A stretch of 42,521 nt of DNA, taken from NCBI GenBank assembly GCA_021768245.1, contig JAETNO010000026.1, positions 1 to 42,521 on the forward strand, written 5' to 3'. Position 1 is the first letter of the stretch. Each line of letters opens with the position of its first letter. A model generated the notes under the pieces. That model did no database searches. It saw only the letters and a list, made by a program, of their open reading frames with translations, and was not told the origin of the DNA. Below, one piece after another: positions 7,458-17,086 of this stretch. The translations under genes and the position numbers were made by a program. This DNA comes from Bacteroidaceae bacterium (lineage in GTDB: Bacteria > Bacteroidota > Bacteroidia > Bacteroidales > Muribaculaceae).

Positions 7458-7988
7458 ATGGCAAAAAAGGTTACGGGGAAACAGAGCCTTTCTGCGGTAC
7501 GATTAACACAAGAAGCTAAGGAAAAGTTATGTGTTATTGCCGAGCGAAAATGTACGACTTTGGGGATTGCTGCCTCACGAATTATTCTGCATTATGCGAC
7601 GAATAATTTGGATTATGAGGTCTCGGCAGGTGACGTTCTGAAAGCTATTCTCCAAAACCAAGTCAGCCATCAGGTCACGCTTGTGAAAGTTGCGGGTTCG
7701 GTATCGCGGACAGAAGATTTTATCAAGTCCCTGCTGCGTCGAGATGATCGTCCAGTGCTTTCGGAATATGCTGAGCCCGGTACTCCGGATCTCGATGATG
7801 ATTCAGCCGTCCAAACAGAGGATAGCCGACTCTCGGAAGCGCTGTCGCTTCTGGAAAAATTCTTCACAACTGCGACCGACGCCTTTGACTTCCGGGGCAA
7901 CCCGATTATGCAAATCCGTCTGTCGAAAGAGGATTATGTGCGTTACAAGAGCCAATACGAAAAATTATGTATATCACAGACTATGTAG
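7458..7988 (+). CDS. BfmA/BtgA-type mobilisation accessory protein, 176 aa
   Basis: The N-terminal residues about 10-50 (SAVRLTQEAKEKLCVIAERKCTTLGIAASRIILHYA) resemble the DNA-binding helical region of BfmA/BtgA-type mobilisation proteins of Bacteroides elements. These bind the transfer origin and assist the relaxase in forming the relaxosome. The middle (residues 60-130) is acidic and variable, and the C-terminal part (LSLLEKFFTTATDAFDF ... VRYKSQYEKL) is helical. The gene overlaps the relaxase gene by 22 bp, the usual arrangement for this pair. It follows the TATATTTG promoter and possible binding repeats, so it may also regulate its own operon. Family assignment is by recognition of layout and N-terminal pattern. 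Confidence 0.75.
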   Translation: MAKKVTGKQSLSAVRLTQEAKEKLCVIAERKCTTLGIAASRIILHYATNNLDYEVSAGDVLKAILQNQVSHQVTLVKVAGSVSRTEDFIKSLLRRDDRPVLSEYAEPGTPDLDDDSAVQTEDSRLSEALSLLEKFFTTATDAFDFRGNPIMQIRLSKEDYVRYKSQYEKLCISQTM

Positions 7989-10777
7989 ATAACACCAAAT
8001 ACGGTCAGAGTTCTGTGATGGATTTTGCCGGGTATCTTGAGAAGGAAAGTCTTGTTCAGGAGCAACTGGGGGACGCTACTTCCCGGCAGTTGTCTGCATA
8101 TCTGGATAAACAAAACGATTCGGTTCGTGTCGAGGGTCGCGAATATTTTTTCAACGGGCGTGGCAGTACCTTCGATTGTGAAGATGTTACGAAGGCGATC
8201 GACGCCAATGTCAAAGGTCTGAAAAAGAAGGAGGCCCGTTATTATACCTTCTCGCTTTCTCCTTCCGGCGAGGAAATCGCGCATCTGCGCCGTACTATTG
8301 CCGACACGCGGCAAGCGCTCTCCGATGCCGGTGAAGTCGTCCCTGCGGATCTCGAAGACAGTCTGATGCGCTCATATCTCAAGGAATATGCGGTGAAATG
8401 TATGGATGCCTATGCCCGGAACTTCGGGCATCCCGAGGTTAAGGATAACAACGATCTGTTGTGGTTCGGCATGGTCGAGAAAGACCGCTACTGGAAAAAG
8501 AGCGATCCCGAAGTCCGCAAGAATATGCAAATTTATAAGGAGATCGAGAAACTGCGGCAGCGTATTACTGAGGATAACGAGAAGGAGATCACTCGTAAGA
8601 TTGCAACGCTGGAGCGGAAACTTATCCGTGAAAACAAGGTTCGTCCGGGCGGGAGCCAGGAGATCCTTCATCCGATGATGGCCAAGACCGGCGATAACTG
8701 GCACGTGCATATCGCTGTCAGCCGGCGTGATATTACGAATTCCTTCAACCTGAGTCCCAATGCCAATGGCCGAGGCAGTAAGAAGCATGTCCTGAATGGT
8801 CGGAAAGTGAGGATAGGGTTTAACCGCGAAGCCTATAAAGTCGCGTGCGAGCGAATTTTCGATAAGACCTTTGTACATAGCCGGCTCATTACCGAAAGCT
8901 ATGAGCAGTCCAAGCATCTGCGCAAACAGTCTTCCTATGCGTACGAACGGCAGCTTATGAAAGATCGCGCCGTCCGGCGGCAGGAGGCCCTGGAGTTCCG
9001 CCGGCTGAAAGTCGGCAGCTATGGGGAATACTATGAAAATTTGCTGCAATGCGAATCCCTCGATGCCCGGCAGTTGTACCAGATCAAGGGGCAGTTGGTA
9101 CGGCAGATCAAAGCCCTGAGTCCGGATGCGAATGCCGATGAACTGATGGAGTGCGGCTTGCACGATCTCCAGCTGGAATTGGCCCGGCTGGACACCATGC
9201 AAGGCGTGGCAATGCCTGCCTGGGCGGAAGGCGTCGCTGCGAATGTCGGAGATAAAACGATTCAGTCCGCGGGATTCCAAGGATACAGTCCGATATATAC
9301 GACCCATAAATTACTGAGGCGCGGTATCGTGATGCGTCGTGCCATCGACCTCCGGCGCGAAGTTTTCGATAAGTGGGTCGAGATATACTCCGACACATGG
9401 TGCCGTGAAAATTATCTTTTCGACAGTATCAAATTGCGTCGGGATACGGACTGTTTCCTGGTAAAAACGGAATTTTTGGAGGAGAGGCTCGGGCGGTCGG
9501 TAATCCTGGACAACGCCTGTCGTTACATGGCGGATCAGGAGCGGCATTTAGTCGCGGATTTCATCCGGGAGTATTGGGCCGGGAGAGAACAGGAGGTAGT
9601 AAACCGTCAAGCTCTGGAGATCTTCGGTAAAGACGCTGCCGGGATCCGGGATCTGCGCGGCTTCGAGGAGATGGCGCGTGAACGGTTGCTGCCGGAAGAA
9701 GCCCGGAAGAGGGTCTCGGAAGTTGCGCAACGCTGCGAGCGGCCGCATGATTTCGCATCGCTTAAGACCCAGATCCTCGGGCTGGAACCGGAGCGTGTAA
9801 AAACCCTGACTGCGAAACTGGATTCGTATGTCGCAGAGCGGGGACAGCCGGTGGTGCGCTTGCAGGAGATTCTCGCGGATAGGGGACTGACCGTCCATGC
9901 GAAAGAGGAAACCCTATTACGCTTGGCCCTGGAGGATAAAGAACTGGATAAGGCGATCCGCGATCTGCGCCGGGGTGTCGTAAACATATTGGAAGAGGAA
10001 CACCCCGACATGAAATACGGCGCTCTGCGCAAAGAACTGGGGGAAATATTCGAAGGGCTGGAGAAAGTCCAGATCGAGCGTCAGGCAGAGTTGGCGAAGG
10101 CGATAGAGGGATTTCTCGCGTCGGAACTTCCCGATTATCATGTTGTGGTCGAAAAACAGAGCCAGTTGGAGCAGTTGTTACGCGAACTGACCCCCGATCA
10201 GGATAAATATGCCGAGCGGCTGCTCGACGCGAATAACGAGTTGATGCGGCAGTTGTCGCCTCATTCTGAAAGGCTGTTCGAGCGATATGGGGTGCAGCAG
10301 TTCGGCCCGGATGTCCGTTTGAAAAACGAGCACGAATTCGCAGCCTACGTGGATAAGGCGTTTTCTGCGGAGCAGGCGCAATACTATAAAAAGGCTTTGC
10401 AGGAGAAGATCTATCCCCTGATCGAAGAGAAGCGCCGGGAGCTGATCCAGGAGTATGTCTCGACGAAGATTCCCTCGAAGGAACTCGCAAAGGTACGTAA
10501 TCAGCAAAACTATATCAACCGCTACATCAATAAGCGGTTTTCTCCTGCTGTGGCTAAGACCTACAAGGAAGAGGTGCAGCGCAGGGTTGCGGCAGCCTGT
10601 AAACGTTCCGTACTCCCGACACCGGAATATAAGATTTTCGGACATGCTGCGCGTCACAAAGTTGCGGTACAAGCGATGGCGAAAGCCAATCTGGTGAAGG
10701 TCATACCCCTGACGCCGCAGCAGGTGTTGCTGAAAGGCGCTTTCAAACTTTTGAATGTACTCACGAAGGGATATTGA
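7967..10777 (+). CDS. Relaxase (DUF5712/MobB-like), 936 aa
   Basis: This is the likely relaxase, which nicks the element at its transfer origin and leads the strand into the recipient. The N-terminal part matches the DUF5712 family of Bacteroidales mobilisation proteins. A metal-binding type motif NWHVHIAVSRRD holds His246-x-His248, as in the histidine motif of MOB relaxases. Tyrosines that could be catalytic occur near the N-terminus (Tyr2, Tyr6, Tyr12), but I cannot choose among them. Residues about 450-880 are long, charged and mainly helical, and probably contact other relaxosome or coupling proteins. The length is large compared with simple BtgB-type relaxases of about 300-400 aa, so the C-terminal half is an extension. 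It overlaps the accessory gene upstream and is followed by the coupling protein genes. Confidence 0.82.
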   Translation: MYITDYVDNTKYGQSSVMDFAGYLEKESLVQEQLGDATSRQLSAYLDKQNDSVRVEGREYFFNGRGSTFDCEDVTKAIDANVKGLKKKEARYYTFSLSPSGEEIAHLRRTIADTRQALSDAGEVVPADLEDSLMRSYLKEYAVKCMDAYARNFGHPEVKDNNDLLWFGMVEKDRYWKKSDPEVRKNMQIYKEIEKLRQRITEDNEKEITRKIATLERKLIRENKVRPGGSQEILHPMMAKTGDNWHVHIAVSRRDITNSFNLSPNANGRGSKKHVLNGRKVRIGFNREAYKVACERIFDKTFVHSRLITESYEQSKHLRKQSSYAYERQLMKDRAVRRQEALEFRRLKVGSYGEYYENLLQCESLDARQLYQIKGQLVRQIKALSPDANADELMECGLHDLQLELARLDTMQGVAMPAWAEGVAANVGDKTIQSAGFQGYSPIYTTHKLLRRGIVMRRAIDLRREVFDKWVEIYSDTWCRENYLFDSIKLRRDTDCFLVKTEFLEERLGRSVILDNACRYMADQERHLVADFIREYWAGREQEVVNRQALEIFGKDAAGIRDLRGFEEMARERLLPEEARKRVSEVAQRCERPHDFASLKTQILGLEPERVKTLTAKLDSYVAERGQPVVRLQEILADRGLTVHAKEETLLRLALEDKELDKAIRDLRRGVVNILEEEHPDMKYGALRKELGEIFEGLEKVQIERQAELAKAIEGFLASELPDYHVVVEKQSQLEQLLRELTPDQDKYAERLLDANNELMRQLSPHSERLFERYGVQQFGPDVRLKNEHEFAAYVDKAFSAEQAQYYKKALQEKIYPLIEEKRRELIQEYVSTKIPSKELAKVRNQQNYINRYINKRFSPAVAKTYKEEVQRRVAAACKRSVLPTPEYKIFGHAARHKVAVQAMAKANLVKVIPLTPQQVLLKGAFKLLNVLTKGY

Positions 10778-10814
10778 GTTGTAAACCGAACACGGATTTA
10801 AATATTTGATACAG

Positions 10815-11069
10815 ATGAATGGATATGAATTTACATGGCTTTCTGCCATGAAACTGCTGGGCGGGATCTTGCTGGCGGTCGTATGGTATATGATGCGTAA
10901 GCAGGCGATGCTGGATAAGAAGTACCGGGAAGAAAACGAGAAGGCCGGACAAGCTCATGGTTCCGAGCCTGTGCCGAGGCTTGTGGAGCGTTCGAATATC
11001 ATTATCGCTGTCGCTGCCATGTTGTTGATAATTATAGTATTGATCCTTGGAAATCAATCGACGTTATGA
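10815..11069 (+). CDS. Small membrane protein of the mobilisation operon, 84 aa
   Basis: Two hydrophobic segments are seen: residues about 7-22 (LSAMKLLGGILLAVVWYMM) and 62-80 (IIIAVAAMLLIIIVLILG), separated by a charged loop rich in Lys and Glu. The ATG at 10815 is preferred to a TTG nine bases upstream. The stop codon overlaps the start of the coupling protein gene (ATGA), so translation is coupled. It could be an accessory partner of the coupling protein in the inner membrane; no family is recognised. Confidence 0.6.
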   Translation: MNGYEFTWLSAMKLLGGILLAVVWYMMRKQAMLDKKYREENEKAGQAHGSEPVPRLVERSNIIIAVAAMLLIIIVLILGNQSTL

Positions 11070-12694
11070 ACCTGCTCGAATATTTGGCGATAGCGGCAGC
11101 CCTGCTTCCGGTACTTTATATCTGGTGCAAGCCGCTGGGTGTCTGTGCTATACTTTTGGCGTTCATGGTTCCTGGCTATATCTACGTCTGGGCCGGGCTG
11201 GAGATCGTGACTTACCTTTGGTCGTGGGCACTGCCCCTTGCCGCAGGGCTTATTGTGTTGATACCGACGTATCGGTGGGTGTATATTCGCGTTTCCCGGT
11301 GCGTTAACGGGTGGTCGAAACTGACGATGGAGGTCGAGGACAGCCGGGGCCATGTGCACTATATCAAGCGTATCGACGACCAGACCTACATCAACGGGGG
11401 ATCGGGTAGCGGAAAAACGGAGAGCTGCAACATGGCGTTTGTGCGGCATGCCGTCAGGTTCAGGATGTCCATGCTGTTGCACGACCTGAAAAAATACGAG
11501 CTTACGCAGGCAGTCTATCCGCTCTTTGCGGAGGCCGGGATTCCCTACCATGTATTCGCGTTGTTCGACTATGAGCGCTGTGTGCGCATAAATCCGATCG
11601 ACCCCATGTACATCGAAGACGAGCAGTCGCTGAAGTCGCGAATCGACTCTTTCCTGATAGCTGCGCAGGGCGGTGACGCGAGAGATTCGACATCGACGGG
11701 CGGCTTCTTCAAAAATACGGCGGCCTCGCTGCTTGAAAGCATAACGTGGTATCTGAAGCTCTATAAACCGGAGTGCTGCCACCTTCCTTTCCTGATGTCA
11801 ATAATAAACGATCCGGATAACCTTCATTTGAAAGAAGGCAAAAAGGTGATCCCGTTCGGAAGGTTGAAGAAGATGTTGGGCCGCGATCCGCAGGTTTCCT
11901 CCATGGCGTCGGTGTTCTTCCAGGGGGCGGATAATCCTGAAACGACGAGTAATATCCTGCAAACAGTCATTCTGGCCCTCAATACGATCAATACGGATGC
12001 GGGGTTCTTCCTGCTGAGCGGCAATGACATCGACCTGCGGATCAACCGTCCGGGGAACTGCGAAGCACTGGCTTTGGTCAATGAACCCAAGAATTCATCT
12101 TCCAACGCCCCGATCCTGGCCATGATCGCCGATGCGGGCCTGCTGATGATGGGCGATCAGGATAACGATTATGCGGTTGCACTGCTGGATGAAGCCGCGG
12201 AGCTTCCCAGTCCCCGCGTTCAGAACTATATGGCCTATCTTCGGAGCCTGCATGTCTGTGTAGTGTACACGACTCAGGATTTGAGCCAGATTCAACGTAC
12301 CCAAGGAGGCAAGGAGTTCAACCAGCGTACAGTCCTGTCGAACCTTGCGCACCAATTCTTCGGCCGTACTCGTACCGAGCAGACTGCGAAATATTACGAG
12401 GGTCTTATGCCCCGGATTGTGAAAACCGAGAAATCCTACTCTTCGTCCTCAAACGGAACGACGGTTACGAGCCGCGGCGTCAAGCAGCCCCGCTATATAG
12501 CCAGCGATTTCTACCTCTTGAAAAAAGGGGAGTTCGTGTACTTCTACGGGGATGTCAAACGCTTCCGCTTCAAACACATCAGCGGGAAGAAAGAACTACC
12601 ACCGAAAATCCGCAGTATGGATCGTGCGGCGCTGCACGAAATTGCCGTCAGAATACGCCGTGAAGCGAATGAATTTATGCAATCATTTAATTAA
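11066..12694 (+). CDS. Type IV coupling protein (MobC/VirD4-like), 542 aa
   Basis: This inner-membrane ATPase delivers the relaxase-DNA complex to the type IV secretion channel. Two or three N-terminal membrane segments (residues about 5-20, 25-45, 50-68) anchor it. Walker A is GGSGSGKT (111-118) and Walker B is AVALLDEA (370-377); the later TTQDLSQIQ segment fits the conserved glutamine-containing motif of this ATPase class. It corresponds by position and type to MobC/TraG-class proteins of CTnDOT-like elements. The gene lies between the relaxase and the TraE-like gene and overlaps its upstream neighbour by 4 bp. A short Ser-rich stretch (KSYSSSSNGTTVTS) near residue 455 looks like a flexible loop. 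Confidence 0.9.
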   Translation: MNLLEYLAIAAALLPVLYIWCKPLGVCAILLAFMVPGYIYVWAGLEIVTYLWSWALPLAAGLIVLIPTYRWVYIRVSRCVNGWSKLTMEVEDSRGHVHYIKRIDDQTYINGGSGSGKTESCNMAFVRHAVRFRMSMLLHDLKKYELTQAVYPLFAEAGIPYHVFALFDYERCVRINPIDPMYIEDEQSLKSRIDSFLIAAQGGDARDSTSTGGFFKNTAASLLESITWYLKLYKPECCHLPFLMSIINDPDNLHLKEGKKVIPFGRLKKMLGRDPQVSSMASVFFQGADNPETTSNILQTVILALNTINTDAGFFLLSGNDIDLRINRPGNCEALALVNEPKNSSSNAPILAMIADAGLLMMGDQDNDYAVALLDEAAELPSPRVQNYMAYLRSLHVCVVYTTQDLSQIQRTQGGKEFNQRTVLSNLAHQFFGRTRTEQTAKYYEGLMPRIVKTEKSYSSSSNGTTVTSRGVKQPRYIASDFYLLKKGEFVYFYGDVKRFRFKHISGKKELPPKIRSMDRAALHEIAVRIRREANEFMQSFN

Positions 12695-12715
12695 CAATAA
12701 ATTATATAAGGTATT

Positions 12716-13003
12716 ATGAAAAAACTGTTTTTTACGATCGTAGCGGCTGTTTATGCGACCTCGCTGTTCGCGCAGCAGGCATCGCAATGGAGCCTTTCCT
12801 CTGTAAAAAGCGATGTGAAGACCCTTATTCCCGTATTATTTGGTTTGGGGGCACTTGTAGCGCTGGTCTACTGGATGGTAAACAACCTGATGGATAACGG
12901 GGAAAATTATAAGAAGATCCTCTCGAACGCTCTTTATGCCGTGATCGTCATTGCGATAATTACGGGTCTGATCTATGCCGGTATGAATGTTCTGTTGCGA
13001 TAA
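12716..13003 (+). CDS. traE: TraE-like conjugative transposon protein (DUF4134), 95 aa
   Basis: A signal peptide (MKKLFFTIVAAVYATSLFAQQ) is followed by two hydrophobic helices, about residues 36-55 (IPVLFGLGALVALVYWMVN) and 70-92 (LYAVIVIAIITGLIYAGMNVLL). This pattern is that of DUF4134/TraE of CTnDOT-type elements, a VirB2-like small protein thought to be the pilin or channel-lining subunit. It is the first gene of the mating-pair block, and its last base overlaps the start of the TraF-like gene (ATAATGG, 1-bp overlap). Confidence 0.85.
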   Translation: MKKLFFTIVAAVYATSLFAQQASQWSLSSVKSDVKTLIPVLFGLGALVALVYWMVNNLMDNGENYKKILSNALYAVIVIAIITGLIYAGMNVLLR

Positions 13004-13248
13004 TGGAGTCCTATATCAACCGACGCTTACGCGACCGCGTAATGGTCGCAGGCATGCCTGCGGAGCGATTCATGGCATGTGTGGGTATTGCCTGCATACC
13101 GATCCTCATAGTCATCTTCAATCCGCTTTTTGTCCTGTTCTGGATTCCGTGGGGAGTTGTCGTTTTTTGGATATTCCGCAATATAGACCGCCTGTCCCGG
13201 AACCTGACTTATGGGAAACAGTTCCCCTCTCACTTAAAAAACCGTTGA
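13003..13248 (+). CDS. traF: TraF-like conjugative transposon protein (DUF4133), 81 aa
   Basis: A small inner-membrane protein with two adjacent hydrophobic stretches (about residues 22-62: MACVGIACIPILIVIFNPLFVLFWIPWGVVVFWIF), an N-terminal Tyr/Arg-rich start (MESYINRRLRDRVMVAGMP) and a Lys-rich end. This is the layout of DUF4133/TraF, a VirB3-like partner of the TraG ATPase. It sits directly between TraE and TraG as in CTnDOT-type operons, with only 1-bp gaps or overlaps. Confidence 0.85.
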   Translation: MESYINRRLRDRVMVAGMPAERFMACVGIACIPILIVIFNPLFVLFWIPWGVVVFWIFRNIDRLSRNLTYGKQFPSHLKNR

Positions 13249-13249
13249 T

Positions 13250-15748
13250 ATGCTCGTAGCTGTATTCATACTGTTCATAGGGATCGTCGGGCTGGTGCTT
13301 TATCTTGTCGTGCAGTCGTATTCACGCGGAAGGAGCGAGCAGTACGATGCCTCGTCCCTGGTCGAGGAGTACGCGAACAACAGGATGATAACGCAGCAGG
13401 GGGACGTCGTATTCTGCTACCGGCTTCAGCTGCCGCCGGCCTATTCGTATACCGGGGAGGCATACGACCAGATCGTAGAGATCTGGCGCGTGGCATTGAA
13501 GGATCTGCCGCGGGGTACGATCATCATGCGCAGCGACCGTTATGACCGGTCGTACTTCGATGCGTCGTGTATGCCGGAGATGTCCTATATCCAGCGCGAG
13601 GAAAAGGCATATGCCCGGTCGCGCCTGAAAACCAGCGGAACGTCGTACCTGTTCATCGTCTATACGGGTTTCCGAGAGACGCGCAATCCCAAATCACAGA
13701 ACCCTTTTGTCACCCTTTCGCATAAGGAATTCAAGGAAGAGGATGGCGCCTATTCTCATTTCCTGAATACGCTGGATTCGATGTATTTGCAGTTGCAGGG
13801 ATCGGGACTGCTGGATATTCGGCCTTTGTCCGAGCCGGAGATCCGGGAATATATGCACTACTATTTCAACGGTTATCAGAGCGATTTCCTGACGGATGTT
13901 TACGCTACGAAACGCTATGTCCGTGCCGGCGATAACTATGTCGGAGCTGTGAGCATCGAGCATGAACGCCAGTTCCCCGAAGTGCTGCGCACGCCCTATC
14001 CGGGCCGTGGGGTGAAAGTTCCGATCGGCACGCTCGAAGATTTGGGTATCGGCTTGCCTTTTCCGCACATCTGCAACCAGATCATTACGATTACCGGGCA
14101 TGATACGGAGTATGCCATGATCGAGGCGACGTTGAAAATGCTGCGAAAAAACCGTGGTTTTTCGGACGATGCCGAGGATCAGCGCAATAGAATGGAAACG
14201 ACCCGCCATAATATCGGTGACAACATGGAGGCGATGCTTGTCCGGGGGCATACGAATATCATCTACTGGGGCGAAAGCGAACAACAGGTCAAGGAATACC
14301 GGACGATCGTCACGAATTTCCTCAAGCAGCAGCGGCATTTCGAGCCTGTGGTGCCGACGGGTGTGGAATTGCGAAATGTCGTCTACTGCTCCAATCCTGC
14401 GACCGTGGCGTGCATGGACAGCGATGCCTATTATATCGCGGATATAACACAGGCTATCGCGTTGTTCCAGAATGTCGGGGGATACGAGTCGGATGCCGAG
14501 GGTGTGTTCTTCAGCGATCCTGTGGATCATATGCCGCTTCGCTATGATCTTTACGATGCGAATAAGAAGTATGCGGATTCGAGGAATATCGCCGTGGTCG
14601 GTATGACGGGAGGCGGTAAAACCGTGACCTTGGAGAAGGTCGTGGATGCCTACCACCATGATAAGACAGCCGAATACATCAATATCATTGTGGATTGCGG
14701 CGGCTCTTACGACAAGGCCGCGCGTTTGTACGATCCGGAAGAAGTGTTCACTTTCAGATATAGCCCCAGTGAGGCATTGGGACTCGATCCGTTCGCTTTC
14801 GGCTCTTCGTCCGAAGAGGAGCGGGTCGACGATATTTGCGAGACATTGTGGCTTATCATCAAGCCTGATGCGGTGCCGTCGGCCGAGGAGAGGGTCTCGC
14901 TGCGCAAAATCGTTATGATGTATTTGCACTTGCCTTTAGAGTCGTCGTGGCGCGGGTTCTATGCGTGGTTGAGCAATAATTACGCTGAAATTCTGGACGG
15001 ATGCCAGATCCGGCCGGAGTATTTCAATATAAACCAGTTCATACATAACGGCAGCGAGTGGTGCTGTGGGGGTGTCTATGAGAATGTGCTGGCCCAAAGC
15101 GACAATCCTACGGCACGGCTCAAGGGTAAGCGGCTGCTGATCTTCGAATTGGAGAATATCAAGGCCAAGCCCCAGTTGCTGAGTATCGTAGTCCACCTGA
15201 TCGGTATTGCGATCCGCACCCTTGTCTGGGAACAGCCCGGCAAACGAGGATTCATTATTTACGAGGAGTTCGCGGAGCTGATGCAGATGGACATGATTTT
15301 TTCGGCCGTGTTATACCAGATGCAGGCGATTCGCAAGAAGGACGGCTCGGCATGTATCGTTCTGCAGAACCTCGACCAGCTGGCCTTGAATGCCGGGGAT
15401 CGCTACAAGAAAGAAGGCGGAGCTGCGGGTGCGCTGATGAAAAATATCGCCACGACGATATTTCTCGCCGGGGCAGATCCGACAGGCTTCGAGAAGTATG
15501 CCAAGCGGTTCTCGGAGCATGACCGCAACTGTGTCCTTGCCCTTGAGAACAACTATACGGATGATCCCAGATACTCGTCGTTCTACATTTTCCGCCAGAA
15601 GAAATCTACGATAATGACGCTTTGCGTTAGCCCGAGGACATACCTGGCGTTCCAGACCGAAGGTAAGATATGTAACGAGTTGGGCAAGTTGTACGAAGAA
15701 ACGCAGTCGATGGCCGCGGCGATCGAACTCTATGAGAAAGAACATTAA
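13250..15748 (+). CDS. traG: TraG conjugation ATPase (VirB4-like), 832 aa
   Basis: The largest energy-supplying ATPase of the mating channel. An N-terminal hydrophobic segment (residues 1-22) precedes a long globular part. Walker A is GMTGGGKT (451-458) and the Walker B region is RGFIIYEEFAEL (about 665-676), with a later conserved block AGADPTGFEKYAKRFSEHD. Length and motif order fit TraG of CTnDOT-type elements (family of about 800-840 aa). It acts at the inner membrane with TraE and TraF, assembling the pilus and driving substrate transfer. The gene appears complete. Confidence 0.92.
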   Translation: MLVAVFILFIGIVGLVLYLVVQSYSRGRSEQYDASSLVEEYANNRMITQQGDVVFCYRLQLPPAYSYTGEAYDQIVEIWRVALKDLPRGTIIMRSDRYDRSYFDASCMPEMSYIQREEKAYARSRLKTSGTSYLFIVYTGFRETRNPKSQNPFVTLSHKEFKEEDGAYSHFLNTLDSMYLQLQGSGLLDIRPLSEPEIREYMHYYFNGYQSDFLTDVYATKRYVRAGDNYVGAVSIEHERQFPEVLRTPYPGRGVKVPIGTLEDLGIGLPFPHICNQIITITGHDTEYAMIEATLKMLRKNRGFSDDAEDQRNRMETTRHNIGDNMEAMLVRGHTNIIYWGESEQQVKEYRTIVTNFLKQQRHFEPVVPTGVELRNVVYCSNPATVACMDSDAYYIADITQAIALFQNVGGYESDAEGVFFSDPVDHMPLRYDLYDANKKYADSRNIAVVGMTGGGKTVTLEKVVDAYHHDKTAEYINIIVDCGGSYDKAARLYDPEEVFTFRYSPSEALGLDPFAFGSSSEEERVDDICETLWLIIKPDAVPSAEERVSLRKIVMMYLHLPLESSWRGFYAWLSNNYAEILDGCQIRPEYFNINQFIHNGSEWCCGGVYENVLAQSDNPTARLKGKRLLIFELENIKAKPQLLSIVVHLIGIAIRTLVWEQPGKRGFIIYEEFAELMQMDMIFSAVLYQMQAIRKKDGSACIVLQNLDQLALNAGDRYKKEGGAAGALMKNIATTIFLAGADPTGFEKYAKRFSEHDRNCVLALENNYTDDPRYSSFYIFRQKKSTIMTLCVSPRTYLAFQTEGKICNELGKLYEETQSMAAAIELYEKEH

Positions 15749-15768
15749 CGATCTAATATTTACAGACT

Positions 15769-16323
15769 ATGAAACGGATATTATTAGCAGGATTATTTAT
15801 GCTGGGGTGGGGTGTTGTGCAGGCCCAGGTTGCAGTCGTTGCCCCGAGCCTGGAGTTGCAGGAGGCGATGAACCATGCCGAGCAACTGCAACAGATGGTA
15901 CAGACCTATCAAACGATGGTCAACGTCAAAGACGGTATCAACAAGGGCATCGACGCGGTTGAAAAGGTGAATAATAAACTGGCCACGATCCGGGACGTGC
16001 AGGAGATAGCGACCCGGTCGGCCGCGTGCGTGGGGCGTATCAAGCAGGTCTATGAAATGATCGGCAACCTTCGGCTCGATGTGCAGTACACCACGAGTTT
16101 GGTTGATTTGTGCAACCAGGTGACGCGCGAATGTATCGACGTGACGGCTTACGGGGCCCAGGTCTTTTCGGACAGGTTTCTGGTGATGAGCGATGCGGAG
16201 CGCCTTGCCGAGACCCGTAAAGTCCTCGACGATCTCGACCGACTGAACTCGCAGGTCAGCTATATCGACGTCCAGGCTAAAGCGATCAAGTACAACAGCG
16301 AAATGTTAAACACCTATTTCTGA
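15769..16323 (+). CDS. traI: TraI-like conjugative transposon protein (DUF4141/VirB5-like), 184 aa
   Basis: The signal peptide MKRILLAGLFMLGWGVVQAQ directs it to the periplasm. The rest is almost wholly helical, with heptad-like segments (ELQEAMNHAEQLQQMVQTYQTM, DGINKGIDAVEKVNNKL) and a C-terminal helix (RLNSQVSYIDVQAKAIKYNSEM). This is the pattern of DUF4141/TraI proteins located after TraG in Bacteroidales transfer operons, which resemble VirB5 minor pilus subunits. It is somewhat shorter than the CTnDOT form. Two cysteines (in SAACVG and DLCNQVTRECID) could form a disulfide. Confidence 0.75.
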   Translation: MKRILLAGLFMLGWGVVQAQVAVVAPSLELQEAMNHAEQLQQMVQTYQTMVNVKDGINKGIDAVEKVNNKLATIRDVQEIATRSAACVGRIKQVYEMIGNLRLDVQYTTSLVDLCNQVTRECIDVTAYGAQVFSDRFLVMSDAERLAETRKVLDDLDRLNSQVSYIDVQAKAIKYNSEMLNTYF

Positions 16324-16328
16324 GCGAT

Positions 16329-17084
16329 ATGGGCTTCGATTTTCTCACAGACCTATCCAACATGCAGGTTGAGATCCCGCCTGAAGTAAGTCGTCTTGCG
16401 GGGTTCTTCGTGCTGTTGCAGGGCGGTATGATCTATCTCCAGAAGAAGAATAATCCCGCGAAGGATATTTGGGAAGATCTCTCCTGGGTATTCCTGGGCG
16501 GATTGTTCGTGTATTTGTTTCCGGAGCTGATACGATTCATGGAGACATTGGTCAATGCCCTCATGCCTATCGAGCTCCATGCCGATAGCGCCATCGCGGA
16601 ATTTATGAAGGAGTCGAATCTCGGCGACGGGTCTGTTCCGCCGCCTGATTCCTCCACGTCATTCGGGAATATACTTATGAATGCGTTTCTCAAGAGCGGG
16701 ACAGGTCAGAATGCAGCGGGTTATCTAATCGCCCAGGGAGTCCTGAAACCTTTTGCCGACCTGGTGAATTACCTGTGCTTCCCGACGTTTCTGACGATAC
16801 GTGCCGTAGGGCTGAAGGTTATCTACTGGAGCGCCCCGTTGATTTTGGTGCTGGGGGCCATGTCGCCTTTCCGGTCGCTTTGGAAGCAGTGGTTTATGAT
16901 CTATATCGCCCTGCTGGCCTGCGGCCCCATGTTGTATGTCGCGGATTCCTTCTGCGAGGAATGTTTCAGAATTTACGCTTCGGACGCAGATTGGCCTATC
17001 CTCGGCTTCTTTATGATCGCCATGGCCCGATTCAAAGCCTACCAAAGCGTCATGGAATTGAGTTATAAATTATTCAGAATGTAG
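16329..17084 (+). CDS. traJ: TraJ-like conjugative transposon protein (VirB6-like), 251 aa
   Basis: A polytopic inner-membrane protein. Hydrophobic segments are seen near residues 19-36, 50-72, 140-180 (two), 192-210 and 222-240. Position between TraI and TraK and this topology match TraJ of CTnDOT-type operons, a VirB6-like channel component. At 251 aa it is shorter than the CTnDOT relative of over 300 aa, suggesting a compact version. It ends 2 bp before the TraK start, so the genes are translated together. Confidence 0.8.
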   Translation: MGFDFLTDLSNMQVEIPPEVSRLAGFFVLLQGGMIYLQKKNNPAKDIWEDLSWVFLGGLFVYLFPELIRFMETLVNALMPIELHADSAIAEFMKESNLGDGSVPPPDSSTSFGNILMNAFLKSGTGQNAAGYLIAQGVLKPFADLVNYLCFPTFLTIRAVGLKVIYWSAPLILVLGAMSPFRSLWKQWFMIYIALLACGPMLYVADSFCEECFRIYASDADWPILGFFMIAMARFKAYQSVMELSYKLFRM

Positions 17085-17086
17085 CT